A stretch of 40,135 nt of DNA from Prochlorococcus sp. AG-315-I14 (GTDB lineage: Bacteria; Cyanobacteriota; Cyanobacteriia; PCC-6307; Cyanobiaceae). The stretch spans positions 1 to 40,135 of the forward strand of contig QBWF01000006.1 in NCBI GenBank assembly GCA_003283665.1, written 5' to 3'. Below, in pieces: positions 5,895-15,773 of this stretch. A program made the position numbers and the translations under genes. Within the stretch, counting starts at the first letter, position 1. Each line of letters starts with the position of its first letter. Under the pieces are notes generated by a model. It was not told where the DNA came from. It did not search any database and saw nothing but the letters and a program-made list of their open reading frames with translations.

Positions 5895-7133
5895 TTATTT
5901 AATTCTTTTTGTAATTGGTAAAAATAATATACATATAAGACTAATAATAAACCATAATTGAAAAGCCGTACCATAACTATCAATTAACTTCCCAGCTATC
6001 AATGGAATAGTTAGAGCACTAATACCAAAACATTGGGAATATAAAGCTATTGCAGATCCTCTATTTTTGATAGGAGATGATTTAACTATTAAAGCTGAAG
6101 CTGAAGGTAGAAAGGCACATAATGAAATTGTTATAGGAATTAAAGCTATTAAAACTAATTGATAGCCATTTATTGTTAAACTTGATAGTGATAAAAGAAC
6201 GCAGCCCAAAAATAGGCATAGCAAGCAAAATCTAAACTTAAAACTGTTATTTTTTTTGCTTATCCAGTAACCAATTGGCCATTGGAATATTGCGACTAGT
6301 AAAAGTTTGAAAAACACTATTTCAGCTGCTTTATGTTCTAATATTGGTGGTCTTATTATACCCCCTATTACCAAATCAATAGGTAATAGATTTTGATACA
6401 ATGTCATTAAACCAGTCATGAAAAGTGTTAAAAAAAGTAATGGAAGTATTTTTATTATCCAACTAACTTTTTCTCTTAATTCAGATTTAACACTAGGTTT
6501 ATTTTTGTCTGTTATTTCTTTATTAGATTGCCTTTCTTTTAATGAATATGAATTATTTCTAAGTATATAATTTAGATATATCATGCAAGAAATATCTATA
6601 AAATATACTATTCTCATGAAGTCTAAATATGTACCAATTGTTCCTATTAAAACGCCTATAGTAATTCCTATTGCATCAGCACTTCTAGCAAGTGAATATG
6701 CCTCAGTTGAGTTTATCTCCTTATTACAACTTAGTGGAATTGCTAGTTCTGCAGAAGGCCAGTACAATCCAGCTGCTGCTCCTAGTATAAATTGACCAAT
6801 AAGATATGCTTGATAACTTTGTGAATTAAACAGTATAAAGTCAGCCAAAATGGCAAATAAAGTTGCAGTTTTAATTACACTTGTGCAGCTGTATCGCTTG
6901 TCAAGTAAAAAGCCAATAGCGAGTCTTGAGCTAATACCTGCTATAGCAGCGACTGTTATTCCACTACCAATCTCTTGCGCAGAAAAACCTAGATTATTAA
7001 AAATTAGTGGATTTAGATATAAAACACCTCCTGCCCCAAGAGCTGCCCATAATCGCGTTTTTATGATTACCCTTAGGTTTATTGGAAGCCTTTGCCAATA
7101 ATTTCTTAAACGTGACTTTAAGACCAAAATCAT
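5895..7133 (-). CDS. Major facilitator superfamily transporter
   Basis: A 412-residue polytopic membrane protein with about twelve hydrophobic segments in two halves separated by a hydrophilic loop (about residues 195-220, rich in Lys, Glu and Asn). MFS signs are the loop after helix 2 (GISSRLAIGFLLDKRYS, equivalent to G..ADRxGRK) and the matching place in the second half (PIGYWISKKNNSFKFR). It is probably a proton-coupled exporter or importer of a small solute; no substrate can be inferred. The ATG at 7133 is the only good start, and it places the beginning of the gene across the start of the divergent hydrolase gene. Confidence 0.87.
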   Translation of the reverse strand: MILVLKSRLRNYWQRLPINLRVIIKTRLWAALGAGGVLYLNPLIFNNLGFSAQEIGSGITVAAIAGISSRLAIGFLLDKRYSCTSVIKTATLFAILADFILFNSQSYQAYLIGQFILGAAAGLYWPSAELAIPLSCNKEINSTEAYSLARSADAIGITIGVLIGTIGTYLDFMRIVYFIDISCMIYLNYILRNNSYSLKERQSNKEITDKNKPSVKSELREKVSWIIKILPLLFLTLFMTGLMTLYQNLLPIDLVIGGIIRPPILEHKAAEIVFFKLLLVAIFQWPIGYWISKKNNSFKFRFCLLCLFLGCVLLSLSSLTINGYQLVLIALIPITISLCAFLPSASALIVKSSPIKNRGSAIALYSQCFGISALTIPLIAGKLIDSYGTAFQLWFIISLICILFLPITKRIK

Positions 7134-8713
7134 TCATCAAAAGATTAGTTGTTTATTGGATGGTTGGTTGCTTAGGCTTGCCTTTATTGCTTAATGATCA
7201 AACTAAAGCAGCAGAAAGGTTTGAAATTCACTTTGATGGGATGTCTATCCCAATATCTATAAAAGAATTGATTGATTGGAGTAATTATAAGGAAGCCCAA
7301 AACTCTGAACTTTCTAATTGGTTAAATCTTCTTGGCTTTAAAGATCGAGAAGGTTTAACAAAATTCCTAAATGCACCCCTAGTTAGGGATAAAAGTATGG
7401 CAAGGCAGCTTTTAAGGAGCTGGACCGGACGCAAATTACTTGATGAAATAAGTGATCTTATTCTCTTGGATGATGACAGTACTGGGTTGAGTGCTCTTGA
7501 TACTTTGGAGAATCTTTTAGAGAAGCAGGATGAGGTGACAATGTTTGATCTTCTTAATTCATTGCAGGCTGAAATAATTCATCTTGATTTAGACGGATGG
7601 ATTGAAGTAGCTAATAATTGGAGGAAAGAGTTGAAAAAGCAAGAGAAGCTAATTTCAGATCTTTCCTTTATAGGCAAGAGATCAAACTTAAAAGAAAAAG
7701 AATATTTTCTTTCCTCAGAGATTAATGAAACCGATCATAACTTGATACCTGTCATTCTCCCACATAGGAATTCTCCTTTGATGATAGAGGTATGGAATCC
7801 TTCAATTCAAAAGAATTTCAAATCAAATTGGATTCTTTTAATGCCTGGTTTAGGAGGCAATCGATATCACTTTCGTTGGTTAGCTAGAAGCCTTAGTCAT
7901 CATGGCTGGCCTGTGGTAGTTCTTGAACACCCAGGGAGTGATACTAATGCTGTTAAGTCTTTATTAGATGGCAGTCTCCCACTTCCAGGGGCAGAAATTA
8001 TACCAGATCGATTGAAAGATTTAATAGGAGTTATTGAAGCTAAGGAATCTGGAAAGATTAATATTCCAGGAAAAAAAATTGTTTTGATGGGACATTCTTT
8101 AGGAGCCCTTACTTCATTTTTAGCATCTGGAATAAATATAGATAAACAGCTCGAAGATAGATGTAATAAAGTCCTAGATGATCTTTCTTTGACTAACTTA
8201 TCTGCTCTTCTACAATGTCAATTAGCAGATGTAGATTTGCCAGAGAGGAGAAATATAGAAGATCTTTCAGCAATTGTTGGAATTAACAGTTTTGGTAGTT
8301 TATTATGGTCTAAAAATAAAGATAATCAAATCAATGTTCCTCTTTTCTTGACAGGGGGGACTTTTGATTTGATTACACCATCTTTTAGTGAGCAGTTTGA
8401 TTTATTAATTTCTTCTTCATCAAATCCATTCAGTAGAGTTCTCTTAATTGAAAGAGCAAGTCATTTTTCACCAATTAGAGTTGAAGGCCAAATGAATCAA
8501 ATTAATGGGCAGGATTTATTTCAGCTTGATGAATCTTTAGTTGGTTTTCATCCCTTTTCAGTTCAAAGTATATTGGCTTTTGAGATAATTAATTTCTTGG
8601 ATAATTTAGAAAAAGAGAAGGGAATCCCCTCTAAGACCAGTCAAATAAAAGGTGATTTGAAATTCCATATTTTGGATAGAGATATTATTATTAAACTTAT
8701 CAATAGTCAATAA
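7112..8713 (+). CDS. Exported alpha/beta hydrolase with DUF1400 domain
   Basis: A cyanobacterial-type hydrolase of about 533 residues. From the GTG at 7112 the product has a basic start (TLRPKSFIKR), a hydrophobic core and a likely signal cleavage at TKA|AERF. A shorter start at ATG 7160 would leave a signal without positive charge. The DUF1400 domain follows directly (about 35-115, AERFEIHFDGMSIPISIKEL). The hydrolase fold covers about 225-end, with nucleophile Ser329 in GHSLGA, the oxyanion segment PGLGGNR, acid Asp419 in GGTFDL and His451 in RASHFSP. This is a complete Ser-Asp-His triad. The natural substrate is unknown (esters or lipids are likely). Its 3' end overlaps the permease gene's end by 7 bases. 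Confidence 0.85.
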   Translation: MTLRPKSFIKRLVVYWMVGCLGLPLLLNDQTKAAERFEIHFDGMSIPISIKELIDWSNYKEAQNSELSNWLNLLGFKDREGLTKFLNAPLVRDKSMARQLLRSWTGRKLLDEISDLILLDDDSTGLSALDTLENLLEKQDEVTMFDLLNSLQAEIIHLDLDGWIEVANNWRKELKKQEKLISDLSFIGKRSNLKEKEYFLSSEINETDHNLIPVILPHRNSPLMIEVWNPSIQKNFKSNWILLMPGLGGNRYHFRWLARSLSHHGWPVVVLEHPGSDTNAVKSLLDGSLPLPGAEIIPDRLKDLIGVIEAKESGKINIPGKKIVLMGHSLGALTSFLASGINIDKQLEDRCNKVLDDLSLTNLSALLQCQLADVDLPERRNIEDLSAIVGINSFGSLLWSKNKDNQINVPLFLTGGTFDLITPSFSEQFDLLISSSSNPFSRVLLIERASHFSPIRVEGQMNQINGQDLFQLDESLVGFHPFSVQSILAFEIINFLDNLEKEKGIPSKTSQIKGDLKFHILDRDIIIKLINSQ

Positions 8714-9729
8714 CTAACTCTTGGATCAATGTATGCAATTGCTATATCTATTGCAACACTAAGTATTACAATAAGACTAGATATTACAACAATAATTCCT
8801 TGTACAATTGGATAGTCTCTTTGGTTGATTGCTTCTTGAAGTCCAAGAGCGATTCCTGGCCAAGAAAATGTTATTTCAATTAATAGGGCTCCTCCAATTA
8901 AAGAAGCAATTGTTAATCCAGTAATAGTTAGTATCGGAAGTAATGTATTTGGTAAAGCATGCTTAATTAATATGCTTATTTTACCTATACCTCTACTCCT
9001 TGCGGATTCAATATAATCTGTCTTCAAGACTTTACTCAGATTGAGTTTCAACGACCTACTGAATATTCCGCTTAGTAGTATTCCAAGAGTCATAGACGGA
9101 AGTATCAAATGTCTAAAAGCACCATTAATATTTTCCATTTTTAAACTTAAAAAACTATCCAAAAGAAGAAATCCTGTAACTTCTGAAGGTAATGACATCC
9201 CTGTAGGGAACCTACCACCAATAGGGAACCAACCTAGTGATACGGCAAAAAGTAATTGTATTAGCATAGCTGCCCAAAATGGAGGAAGAGCATATGTCCC
9301 AATTCCGAAAATTCGACCATAAAGATCTATTTTCCCTTCTGGTTTTGTCGCTCCTAAATATCCAATGAAATAACCAATAATTGATGCTATTAAAATTGCA
9401 CAAATACCAAGTTCTAAGCTGGCAGGAAGTGCCTTCGAAATAATAGATTTTACTGGTTCTTGAGTGTTTAATGAAGTTCCTAAATCTCCATGCATTAGAT
9501 GATTTAAATACTCTAAGTATTGATTTATTAATGGCTTATCTAATCCAAGTCTGATTCTTAAACTTTCCCGTGCTAATTCATTCGCTCGGGTACCAAGGAT
9601 TGCATCGACAGGATCACCCGGTGCAATCCTTAATAATATAAAAACTAGGCTTGAGATTATCCATAACATTATGGGTAATAGAGCTAATCTAGAGAGTGTA
9701 TATTTGAAAAGTTCTTTTCTTTTAGTCAT
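8707..9729 (-). CDS. Peptide-type ABC transporter permease, DppB family
   Basis: A 340-residue inner-membrane permease with six predicted helices. The N-terminal segment (ALLPIMLWIISSLVFILLRI followed by APGDPVDAILG) is characteristic of the DppB/OppB/NikB family, and the cytoplasmic EAA loop that contacts the ATPase is seen as YIESARSRGIGKISILIKHA. It would form the membrane channel together with a DppC-type partner and ATPases. It lies 3 bases downstream of the binding-protein gene and is surely co-transcribed with it. No second permease and no ATPase gene is nearby. The substrate could be peptides, nickel or another small solute. Confidence 0.9.
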   Translation of the reverse strand: MTKRKELFKYTLSRLALLPIMLWIISSLVFILLRIAPGDPVDAILGTRANELARESLRIRLGLDKPLINQYLEYLNHLMHGDLGTSLNTQEPVKSIISKALPASLELGICAILIASIIGYFIGYLGATKPEGKIDLYGRIFGIGTYALPPFWAAMLIQLLFAVSLGWFPIGGRFPTGMSLPSEVTGFLLLDSFLSLKMENINGAFRHLILPSMTLGILLSGIFSRSLKLNLSKVLKTDYIESARSRGIGKISILIKHALPNTLLPILTITGLTIASLIGGALLIEITFSWPGIALGLQEAINQRDYPIVQGIIVVISSLIVILSVAIDIAIAYIDPRVSY

Positions 9730-9732
9730 TAA

Positions 9733-11310
9733 TTAGTCTCTACTAAGCCTTTCAAGCATTATCATTCCAGCTCTTGAGAATTCTGGTTTACTTATTTCGA
9801 GGAGAGACCAAGCTTTAGGTTTTACAATCCAAACTGGAATGTAAGCAGCACCATCTGCTGCAAGTTTTTGAACTTGGATTAAATCATTTAATCTTTTTTT
9901 TCCATCAACTCCTTCACTTTTTGTGAGTAGCGCTTGGACCTTTTTATTACCCCAAAAACTTCCACTAAATACAGCTTCTCCTTCAATACATATATCATCT
10001 TGTATTAAAGTACAGCTTAACAAAGGTGTAAGATATGCTTCTGGATCAGGGTAAGCGCCAGTCCAATCTAATATAACTGCTTCAAAAGAACCTTCTGCAA
10101 GTTGCTTGTAGACTGTCGTAGATTCCAGGCCATTTAAGGTTATATTCATACAATCAGATAAGTCTCTTTTAATTTGATCTTTCCAAGTCAGCGCAAGTAA
10201 CTTATCAGCAGGTACATTAGATCTAAAAGTTAGTGGAATTGTAAGGATATTTGTTCTACAAAAACCTTCTTCCTCTAATAATCTTCTTGTCATATCAGGA
10301 TTGTAAGATGGCCAAGGTTGTAAAGATTCCTGGTGAAAATGAGGGGGTATTATTGACCTTAAAGGTTCTCGAGTTCCAAAACTTACTTGTTGGCTAATTA
10401 GCTTTCTGTCAATTGAATAAGAAATTGCTTTTCTTATGTTTTTATTAGATAATGGTAATTTATTACTTTTTAAAGTAATAAATCCAATTTCTATTGCTTC
10501 TCCATTCCCTTCTCTAAGTTTGCCTTGCTTTACCATATTACTTAAAGAGATTCTCTGCAAATCATCAATTGAGTTTGATATAAGTACATCAATTTCTTTT
10601 GATTTTATTGCACCAAAAAGGGTACTTGAATTATTGAAGTTAATGTAATCAATTCCATTGTTTAATGGCTTTTTGCCCCAGTAATCAGAGTATGGTTCTA
10701 TTCTTTGCTGACCTGAACTAAAGCTTTTTAAGAAATAGGGACCTGTTCCTATGAAGTTTTCGTTATTGAATATATTTTTATGTGCTGAATATGACTTTGG
10801 TGATATTGGCGTTAGATTTACAGAAGTAAGAAGTCCTTTTATAGAACTTGAGGGTTTTTTTAACTTTAAGCGAAGTTCAAAATCTTCTAGTACTTCAATA
10901 GCTTCTAATTTATCTTTTAAAAGATAATTTAGAGTACCAATCTCCATAAAACGTCTAAGGCTAAATGCCATTGCATTTGCATTGAAATTACTTCCATCAT
11001 GAAAAGAAATATTTTCTTTAAGAGAAATATCTATTGTTAAACCATCCTTGCTTACTTTTGGTAAATCCTTAGCCAATACAGGATAAAGTTTTCCTTGTTG
11101 ATTTACTTTATATAAAGTATCTCCTAAAGAACTTAATAGCTGAAGCGTTCGAAGAGTATTTGCTTGAGCTGGATCAATAGATTCTATTTTTCCTGCACTT
11201 GCTACAATTATTGTTTCTCTTTTCTTAGTTTGGGCACATGAAAATTGAAGTAAAATTAAAATAATGCTTGAAACTTTCAGGAATTGATTCAGGCGATTAT
11301 TTATTTTCAT
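9733..11310 (-). CDS. ABC transporter substrate-binding lipoprotein, family 5
   Basis: A 525-residue solute-binding protein of the oligopeptide/dipeptide/nickel family. Residues 1-25 form a lipoprotein signal with cysteine after LLQFS (the residue three before the cysteine, Gln, is atypical), so the protein is probably tethered in the periplasm. Family signs are SIDPAQANTLRTLQLL near the start, the segment LSKDGLTIDISLKENISFHDG-like (about 90-107), FIGTGPYFLKSF, IRKAISYSIDRKLI and the ILDWTGAYPDPEAYL segment. It feeds the DppB-type permease encoded next on the same strand. The rest of the transporter must be encoded elsewhere. Confidence 0.9.
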   Translation of the reverse strand: MKINNRLNQFLKVSSIILILLQFSCAQTKKRETIIVASAGKIESIDPAQANTLRTLQLLSSLGDTLYKVNQQGKLYPVLAKDLPKVSKDGLTIDISLKENISFHDGSNFNANAMAFSLRRFMEIGTLNYLLKDKLEAIEVLEDFELRLKLKKPSSSIKGLLTSVNLTPISPKSYSAHKNIFNNENFIGTGPYFLKSFSSGQQRIEPYSDYWGKKPLNNGIDYINFNNSSTLFGAIKSKEIDVLISNSIDDLQRISLSNMVKQGKLREGNGEAIEIGFITLKSNKLPLSNKNIRKAISYSIDRKLISQQVSFGTREPLRSIIPPHFHQESLQPWPSYNPDMTRRLLEEEGFCRTNILTIPLTFRSNVPADKLLALTWKDQIKRDLSDCMNITLNGLESTTVYKQLAEGSFEAVILDWTGAYPDPEAYLTPLLSCTLIQDDICIEGEAVFSGSFWGNKKVQALLTKSEGVDGKKRLNDLIQVQKLAADGAAYIPVWIVKPKAWSLLEISKPEFSRAGMIMLERLSRD

Positions 11311-11338
11311 TGAAAATTAAGATAAAAGAATCAAATAT

Positions 11339-11566
11339 TTAATTCTTTATTTGATTATGACAAATCTGTTTAATGGGAATTTCAAAGACAGGCGACCCCT
11401 GAGGGTTAAGTGGCCATTCCCTTACCCAGCATTTTTCGTAAGTATTATCAATCCCGATTACTTGGAAAAGCTCTTTTTGATTATTTAAATAAACACAATC
11501 ACCCTGACTGACGCTATTTTTACTTTCTCTAGTGGGTGGAGCAATTGTGTTTTTTGATGACCTCAT
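11339..11566 (-). CDS. Small conserved cyanobacterial protein of unknown function
   Basis: The core of this short protein (SQGDCVYLNNQKELFQVIGI, then YEKCWVREWPLNPQGSPVFE) looks like a conserved beta-rich unit that I associate with marine picocyanobacteria; its role is unknown. The ATG at 11566 gives 75 residues. A TTG at 11623 would add 19 residues with little conservation. Neither has a clear ribosome-binding site. The gene lies between hom (upstream on the same strand) and the binding-protein gene, 28 bases before the latter. Confidence 0.65.
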   Translation of the reverse strand: MRSSKNTIAPPTRESKNSVSQGDCVYLNNQKELFQVIGIDNTYEKCWVREWPLNPQGSPVFEIPIKQICHNQIKN

Positions 11567-11653
11567 AACTTTATTTCGTGAAGCGCAGAAAAAATAGTTT
11601 TTATCCTTTCTTATATTTAGCAATTCAACTTAGAATTGACCACTCTTCGTTAG

Positions 11654-12967
11654 CTAAAGACAACCCAGTGAAGCAGCTATATCTTTTACTTCTGATAAGG
11701 CTTTGATGTCAGATAGAGCGTCATTAAGCTGACCTTTTGTTATTTGGTGTGTTATTACAACAATCTCGGCTCCAATATCACTTGCATCAAACTGGACAAT
11801 CGATTCAATAGATATTTTTCTTTGGCCAAAAAGTGTCCCAATCTTGCCAATAACACCAGGAGTATCGTCTGTGATCAAACGGATATAATTTTTCTTACTT
11901 ATTTTTTTCTCTTCGGCTACGCAACAATTCCGCCAACTTTCTGCTGATAGAAGTGGGTCTAAGTTTGAGCCTGGATTTTCCATTAATTTAATTCCGGCGA
12001 TATTTAGGATGTCAGCAACTACGGCCGAAGCTGTAGGCCCTGAGCCTGCACCTGGTCCGAAAAACATTACTTGTCCTATAGGATTTCCTTCTACAAGAAT
12101 GGCATTGTTAACTCCATTGACTCCTGCTAAAGGATGTTCTTCAGGTACCAGGGTTGGTTCAACCCAAATTGACAATGGCAAACTATCTTTATTTTTTGCA
12201 TCAGGTTCGTTCTTTTCTGATATAGCGAGGAGCTTTATTACGTAGCCAAGGCGCTTAGCGTAATTTACATCTTTACTTTTTAAGCAATTAATTCCTTTTA
12301 CAGGGATCTCAGATCGTGTAATTGGTCCCCCAAATGCAAGACCGCTGAGGATTGCAATTTTGTCTGCGGCATCGAGACCTTCTACATCTGCAGCAGGATC
12401 AGACTCTGCATAACCAAGTTCCTGAGCATCTTTTAAAACCTCCTCATAATTTGCACCTTCTTTATCCATTCGAGAGAGAATGTAATTGGTGGTGCCATTA
12501 ATTATTCCGCTTACTTTTGTTATTTGATTTCCACCTAGACATTGTTTTAGAGGCTCAATAATAGGAATCCCTCCGCCAACAGCAGCTTCAATAAGGACAT
12601 ACACTCCAGCGGCTTTTGCTTCATTTGCGATTTCTTGACCATGTCTAGCTATTACGGCTTTATTTGCAGTTACAACTGATTTCCCAGCTCTGATGGCCTT
12701 GATGATTAACGATCTTGCTGGTTCTATCCCTCCCATTACCTCAACAACTATTTGAACAGAAGGGTCAGCAATTACGTCTAAGGGATTTGAGGTGAGTATT
12801 GATTCTGAGAAGGTTAGATTTCTCTTCTTTTTGAGATCTCTTACAGCAACAAGAATTAGTTCAAGTTGAGCAACTAAAGGGTGTCTACCAATGGGGGTGT
12901 TGATAATGCTTGCAACACCTGAACCAACTGTGCCAAGACCTAGTAAACCAATACCAATTTTTTTCAT
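11654..12967 (-). CDS. hom: Homoserine dehydrogenase
   Basis: A 437-residue NAD(P)H-dependent enzyme reducing aspartate semialdehyde to homoserine, the branch point to threonine and methionine. The Rossmann motif GLGTVGSG is at 10-17. The catalytic domain contains TANKAVIARHG, IEAAVGGGIPII, INGTTNYILSRM and the signature YAESDPAADVEGLDAADK with its lysine at 203. A C-terminal ACT domain (about 361-437, IRLITDDTPGVIGKIGTLF) is the usual site for threonine feedback in the family. The length is typical of the monofunctional form. The start is ATG 12967. Confidence 0.97.
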   Translation of the reverse strand: MKKIGIGLLGLGTVGSGVASIINTPIGRHPLVAQLELILVAVRDLKKKRNLTFSESILTSNPLDVIADPSVQIVVEVMGGIEPARSLIIKAIRAGKSVVTANKAVIARHGQEIANEAKAAGVYVLIEAAVGGGIPIIEPLKQCLGGNQITKVSGIINGTTNYILSRMDKEGANYEEVLKDAQELGYAESDPAADVEGLDAADKIAILSGLAFGGPITRSEIPVKGINCLKSKDVNYAKRLGYVIKLLAISEKNEPDAKNKDSLPLSIWVEPTLVPEEHPLAGVNGVNNAILVEGNPIGQVMFFGPGAGSGPTASAVVADILNIAGIKLMENPGSNLDPLLSAESWRNCCVAEEKKISKKNYIRLITDDTPGVIGKIGTLFGQRKISIESIVQFDASDIGAEIVVITHQITKGQLNDALSDIKALSEVKDIAASLGCL

Positions 12968-13006
12968 GTTGTTATTAAGGACAATTTTTGTTCAGGATTA
13001 TTGATT

Positions 13007-13465
13007 TTAGGAAGGAATATGTAGAGAAAGATTTTTAGCTTGGGTTTTCATTTTTAGAAAAATGTTTAAAAATCCATTTGCTCTTGATGGAGTTAAGCTT
13101 TTACTTAGACCAGTCATTTCAATAAAACTTTCATTAATAGAGAGTACTTCAATAGGAGTTAGATCGTTTAGTCCTTTTATGAGAAATGCAAGTAATCCTT
13201 TTGTTATCAAGGCATCTGAATAACCTTTCCATTGAATCTTTCCATTGACAAGCTCTCCAAGAACATATACCTCAGATATACAGCCTTTTACTTTTGTAGT
13301 CTCTAGATGAAGCTCTTTTGATAAAATTGGGAGGCTTTTAGCTAACCACAGAACATATTCGTAACGCCTTTTTAGATTTGATGTTGATTGAAGTCGCGTT
13401 ATAAGATTGTCTAATGACTTGCTTCCATAAGTTTTTATTAAAGGATTAGCTTTGATTTGATCCAC
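13007..13465 (-). CDS. sufE: SufE-type cysteine desulfuration protein
   Basis: A 152-residue protein of the SufE family, which takes persulfide sulfur from the SufS cysteine desulfurase and passes it to iron-sulfur cluster assembly. The catalytic cysteine is Cys62 in the motif GCISEVYV (family GCxSxVW). The downstream region KIQWKGYSDALITKGLLAFL and LTPSRANGFLNIF are typical of the fold. In cyanobacteria SufE serves the SUF pathway that supplies photosystem I and ferredoxin. It is encoded between hom and the folate cyclo-ligase on the same strand. The start codon is GTG at 13465. Confidence 0.92.
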   Translation of the reverse strand: MDQIKANPLIKTYGSKSLDNLITRLQSTSNLKRRYEYVLWLAKSLPILSKELHLETTKVKGCISEVYVLGELVNGKIQWKGYSDALITKGLLAFLIKGLNDLTPIEVLSINESFIEMTGLSKSLTPSRANGFLNIFLKMKTQAKNLSLHIPS

Positions 13466-13503
13466 CTGAAACTAATAGTTTTTCTATAGTATCTCTTAAT
13501 TAG

Positions 13504-14091
13504 TTATTTAGTTTGCTTGATTTGATGGAGTCCATTCTCATTAATCCAGCCGTTAAAAGGGATATCCCATGAATCACGCGGTAAGGACCTTTCTGATATG
13601 CAATTTTGACTAATAATAACAAAAGAAGGAATGGACCTCCAGGCTTTGTTTCGTCGAAGACGATCAAAATACCCTCCTCCATATCCTAATCGGTAACCTT
13701 CATGATCAATTGCTAATGCTGGCACAAGTAAAAGTGATAGATCATCATGACTAAGAATGCTCTCTTCAAGTGGTGAAGGGATATTATTTGAGTCAGGAAT
13801 TAGATTTTCTCTGGACCAATGATGATATGTTATTGACCCATCGGTTGAACTCGCCGGTAAAGCTAATTTCTGATTTGTCGTTTCTTTTAAAAATCTAATA
13901 TCAAATTCACCTTTTAGCGGCCAATAGATACCAATATAATTATTTTTCTTTTTGTTTTCCGATAATAGTTCCATTAAGGCATTATTAATACTTATTTTTA
14001 TCTTTTCCTGCAGCAATAAGGGATTTGAGTGACGAATGAAATTATATTCTCTCCTCTTAATTTCCTTTTCTAATTTGATTTCATTGCACAT
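13504..14091 (-). CDS. 5-formyltetrahydrofolate cyclo-ligase
   Basis: A 195-residue enzyme that converts 5-formyl-THF with ATP to 5,10-methenyl-THF, returning stored folate to the active pool. Visible features are YIGIYWPLKGEFDIRFL (substrate side) and the C-terminal signature LVPALAIDHEGYRLGYGGGY followed by FDR, which carries the ATP and magnesium site. The ATG at 14091 is preferred over a TTG 15 bases upstream. The gene lies 47 bases after ruvC on the same strand. With folD in the same window it points to active one-carbon metabolism. Confidence 0.93.
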   Translation of the reverse strand: MCNEIKLEKEIKRREYNFIRHSNPLLLQEKIKISINNALMELLSENKKKNNYIGIYWPLKGEFDIRFLKETTNQKLALPASSTDGSITYHHWSRENLIPDSNNIPSPLEESILSHDDLSLLLVPALAIDHEGYRLGYGGGYFDRLRRNKAWRSIPSFVIISQNCISERSLPRDSWDIPFNGWINENGLHQIKQTK

Positions 14092-14138
14092 TATGATCAA
14101 ATTCAAAAAGACATCTTTTTCTTTGATTATACCTTTTG

Positions 14139-14603
14139 CTATTGAAGAAAAATTCCTGTTAATGCAATCGCTAGTGCATCTGCAGCATCATCAGGTCTTG
14201 GAGGTGAGTTTAAATTTAGTTCGTACATCACTGACTTTAAAACTTCATTTTTGTCTGAATGACCATAACCTGTTACGGCAAGCTTGATCTGCATTGGCGG
14301 AAATTCTAATATTGAAAGATTATATTTTGCTAAGGTCATAATGATGACGCCTCGAGCCTGAACAACACTTATTGTAGAGCTTGAACGATAGAAGAAAAAC
14401 TTCTCCACGGAAGCTATTTCTGGATTCCATTTATTTAATATTGAACTCAGATCTTTAGAAATTTCTAAAAGTCTTTGTTCTTCTTTTTGAGTTGATTTTG
14501 TTTCTATAATCCCACAATCTAGGAGGACTTTATTACCTTTTATATTATCAATTATCCCATATCCTACTCTTGCAAGTCCTGGATCAATCCCTATTATTCT
14601 CAC
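14139..14603 (-). CDS. ruvC: Crossover junction endodeoxyribonuclease RuvC
   Basis: A 154-residue Holliday-junction resolvase that cuts junctions after RuvAB branch migration. It has an RNase H-like fold with four acidic metal ligands at the expected spacing: Asp7 (IGIDPG), Glu67 (SVEKFFF), Asp139 and Asp142 (RPDDAADAL). The length is near the family norm (about 155-170). The stop of chlI at 14604 directly abuts its ATG at 14603, so the two genes form one transcription unit. Confidence 0.97.
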   Translation of the reverse strand: MRIIGIDPGLARVGYGIIDNIKGNKVLLDCGIIETKSTQKEEQRLLEISKDLSSILNKWNPEIASVEKFFFYRSSSTISVVQARGVIIMTLAKYNLSILEFPPMQIKLAVTGYGHSDKNEVLKSVMYELNLNSPPRPDDAADALAIALTGIFLQ

Positions 14604-15692
14604 CTAACTTGAGGCAGATAGTTCAAATTCAGTTAAATCATTAGTTTCACTTCTTTCGAAAACCTTACAAAAAGCTTTTATTACTCGATCACCAGAATCA
14701 ACTTGTTCCAGTGGATCTTTACGTAGCCTATGTCTTAAAGCTGTAGAAATAACACGGGCAATATCTCCTTCAGATACCTCTTTCCTTCCTTCAAATGCTG
14801 CAAGAGCTCTTGCAGATCTATTCGTAACAATATCGCCTCGCAGTCCATCAACATCTAGTTCACCGCAAACAGCAGATATTCGTAGCCTTAAATCTTCGTC
14901 GATGCTGACTTCATTAAGTAAATTTTGAGCATTAATCACTCTGTTTTGAAGGGAATTCTGGTTTCCTTCTACAGAATCGCTAAAAGTTTCAGGATCATTA
15001 TCAAAAGCTGTTCGTTGATCAACAACTTGAACGCGAAGTTTTGCTTCCCTTACTGTTCTAACTTCAACGCTCATACCAAAACGGTCAAGTAACTGCGGCC
15101 TCAATTCTCCTTCTTCGGGATTACCTGATCCAATTAATACAAATCTTGCAGGATGCCTAACTGAAATACCTTCACGTTCAACTGTATTCCAGCCTGAAGC
15201 TGCTGAGTCTAGAAGAACATCAACTAGATGGTCATCCAGCAAGTTTACTTCATCAACATAAAGCAACCCTCGATTAGCTTTTGCTAATAGACCTGGTTCA
15301 AAAGCTCTAACTCCTTCACTTAGAGCCTTTTCAATATCGATAGTTCCACAAAGTCTGTCTTCTGTTGCCCCTAAGGGGAGATCAATCATTGGAACTTTCT
15401 TATTCGCTTTTGGTATATCAGCACCGACTTCTAATTTTTCTCTAACTTCATTGCTCTGAAGATCTGGGTCATCCAGAGAACTGTTATAGGGATCACCATC
15501 TACAACTTCAATTGCAGGAAGGAGATCTGCAAGTGCTCGTATCGTTGTGGATTTACCTGTGCCTCTATCTCCCATGATCATTACCCCCCCAATCCTGGGG
15601 TCTATAACGTTAAGAAGAAGAGCCAATTTCATCTCTTCTTGTCCAATCACTGCCGTGAATGGAAAAACTCTGCGTTTTCTAATTGAACTCAC
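14604..15692 (-). CDS. chlI: Magnesium chelatase subunit I
   Basis: A 362-residue AAA+ ATPase of the ChlI-ChlD-ChlH complex that inserts magnesium into protoporphyrin IX, the committed step to chlorophyll. Walker A is GDRGTGKST (41-49) and Walker B is LLYVDE (143-148). Also visible are the ChlI-specific inserts ([20 protein letters not shown]) and the sensor region [20 protein letters not shown]. The start is GTG at 15692. It is followed without a gap by ruvC, an arrangement with no evident functional link. Confidence 0.97.
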   Translation of the reverse strand: MSSIRKRRVFPFTAVIGQEEMKLALLLNVIDPRIGGVMIMGDRGTGKSTTIRALADLLPAIEVVDGDPYNSSLDDPDLQSNEVREKLEVGADIPKANKKVPMIDLPLGATEDRLCGTIDIEKALSEGVRAFEPGLLAKANRGLLYVDEVNLLDDHLVDVLLDSAASGWNTVEREGISVRHPARFVLIGSGNPEEGELRPQLLDRFGMSVEVRTVREAKLRVQVVDQRTAFDNDPETFSDSVEGNQNSLQNRVINAQNLLNEVSIDEDLRLRISAVCGELDVDGLRGDIVTNRSARALAAFEGRKEVSEGDIARVISTALRHRLRKDPLEQVDSGDRVIKAFCKVFERSETNDLTEFELSASS

Positions 15693-15773
15693 TTTCTTAT
15701 TTCTGATGTGTTGATTGTTTCATAGGTAGGCCTCTTTAGATTAATAATTTTTAAAAAACTAGATAATGAAAAG

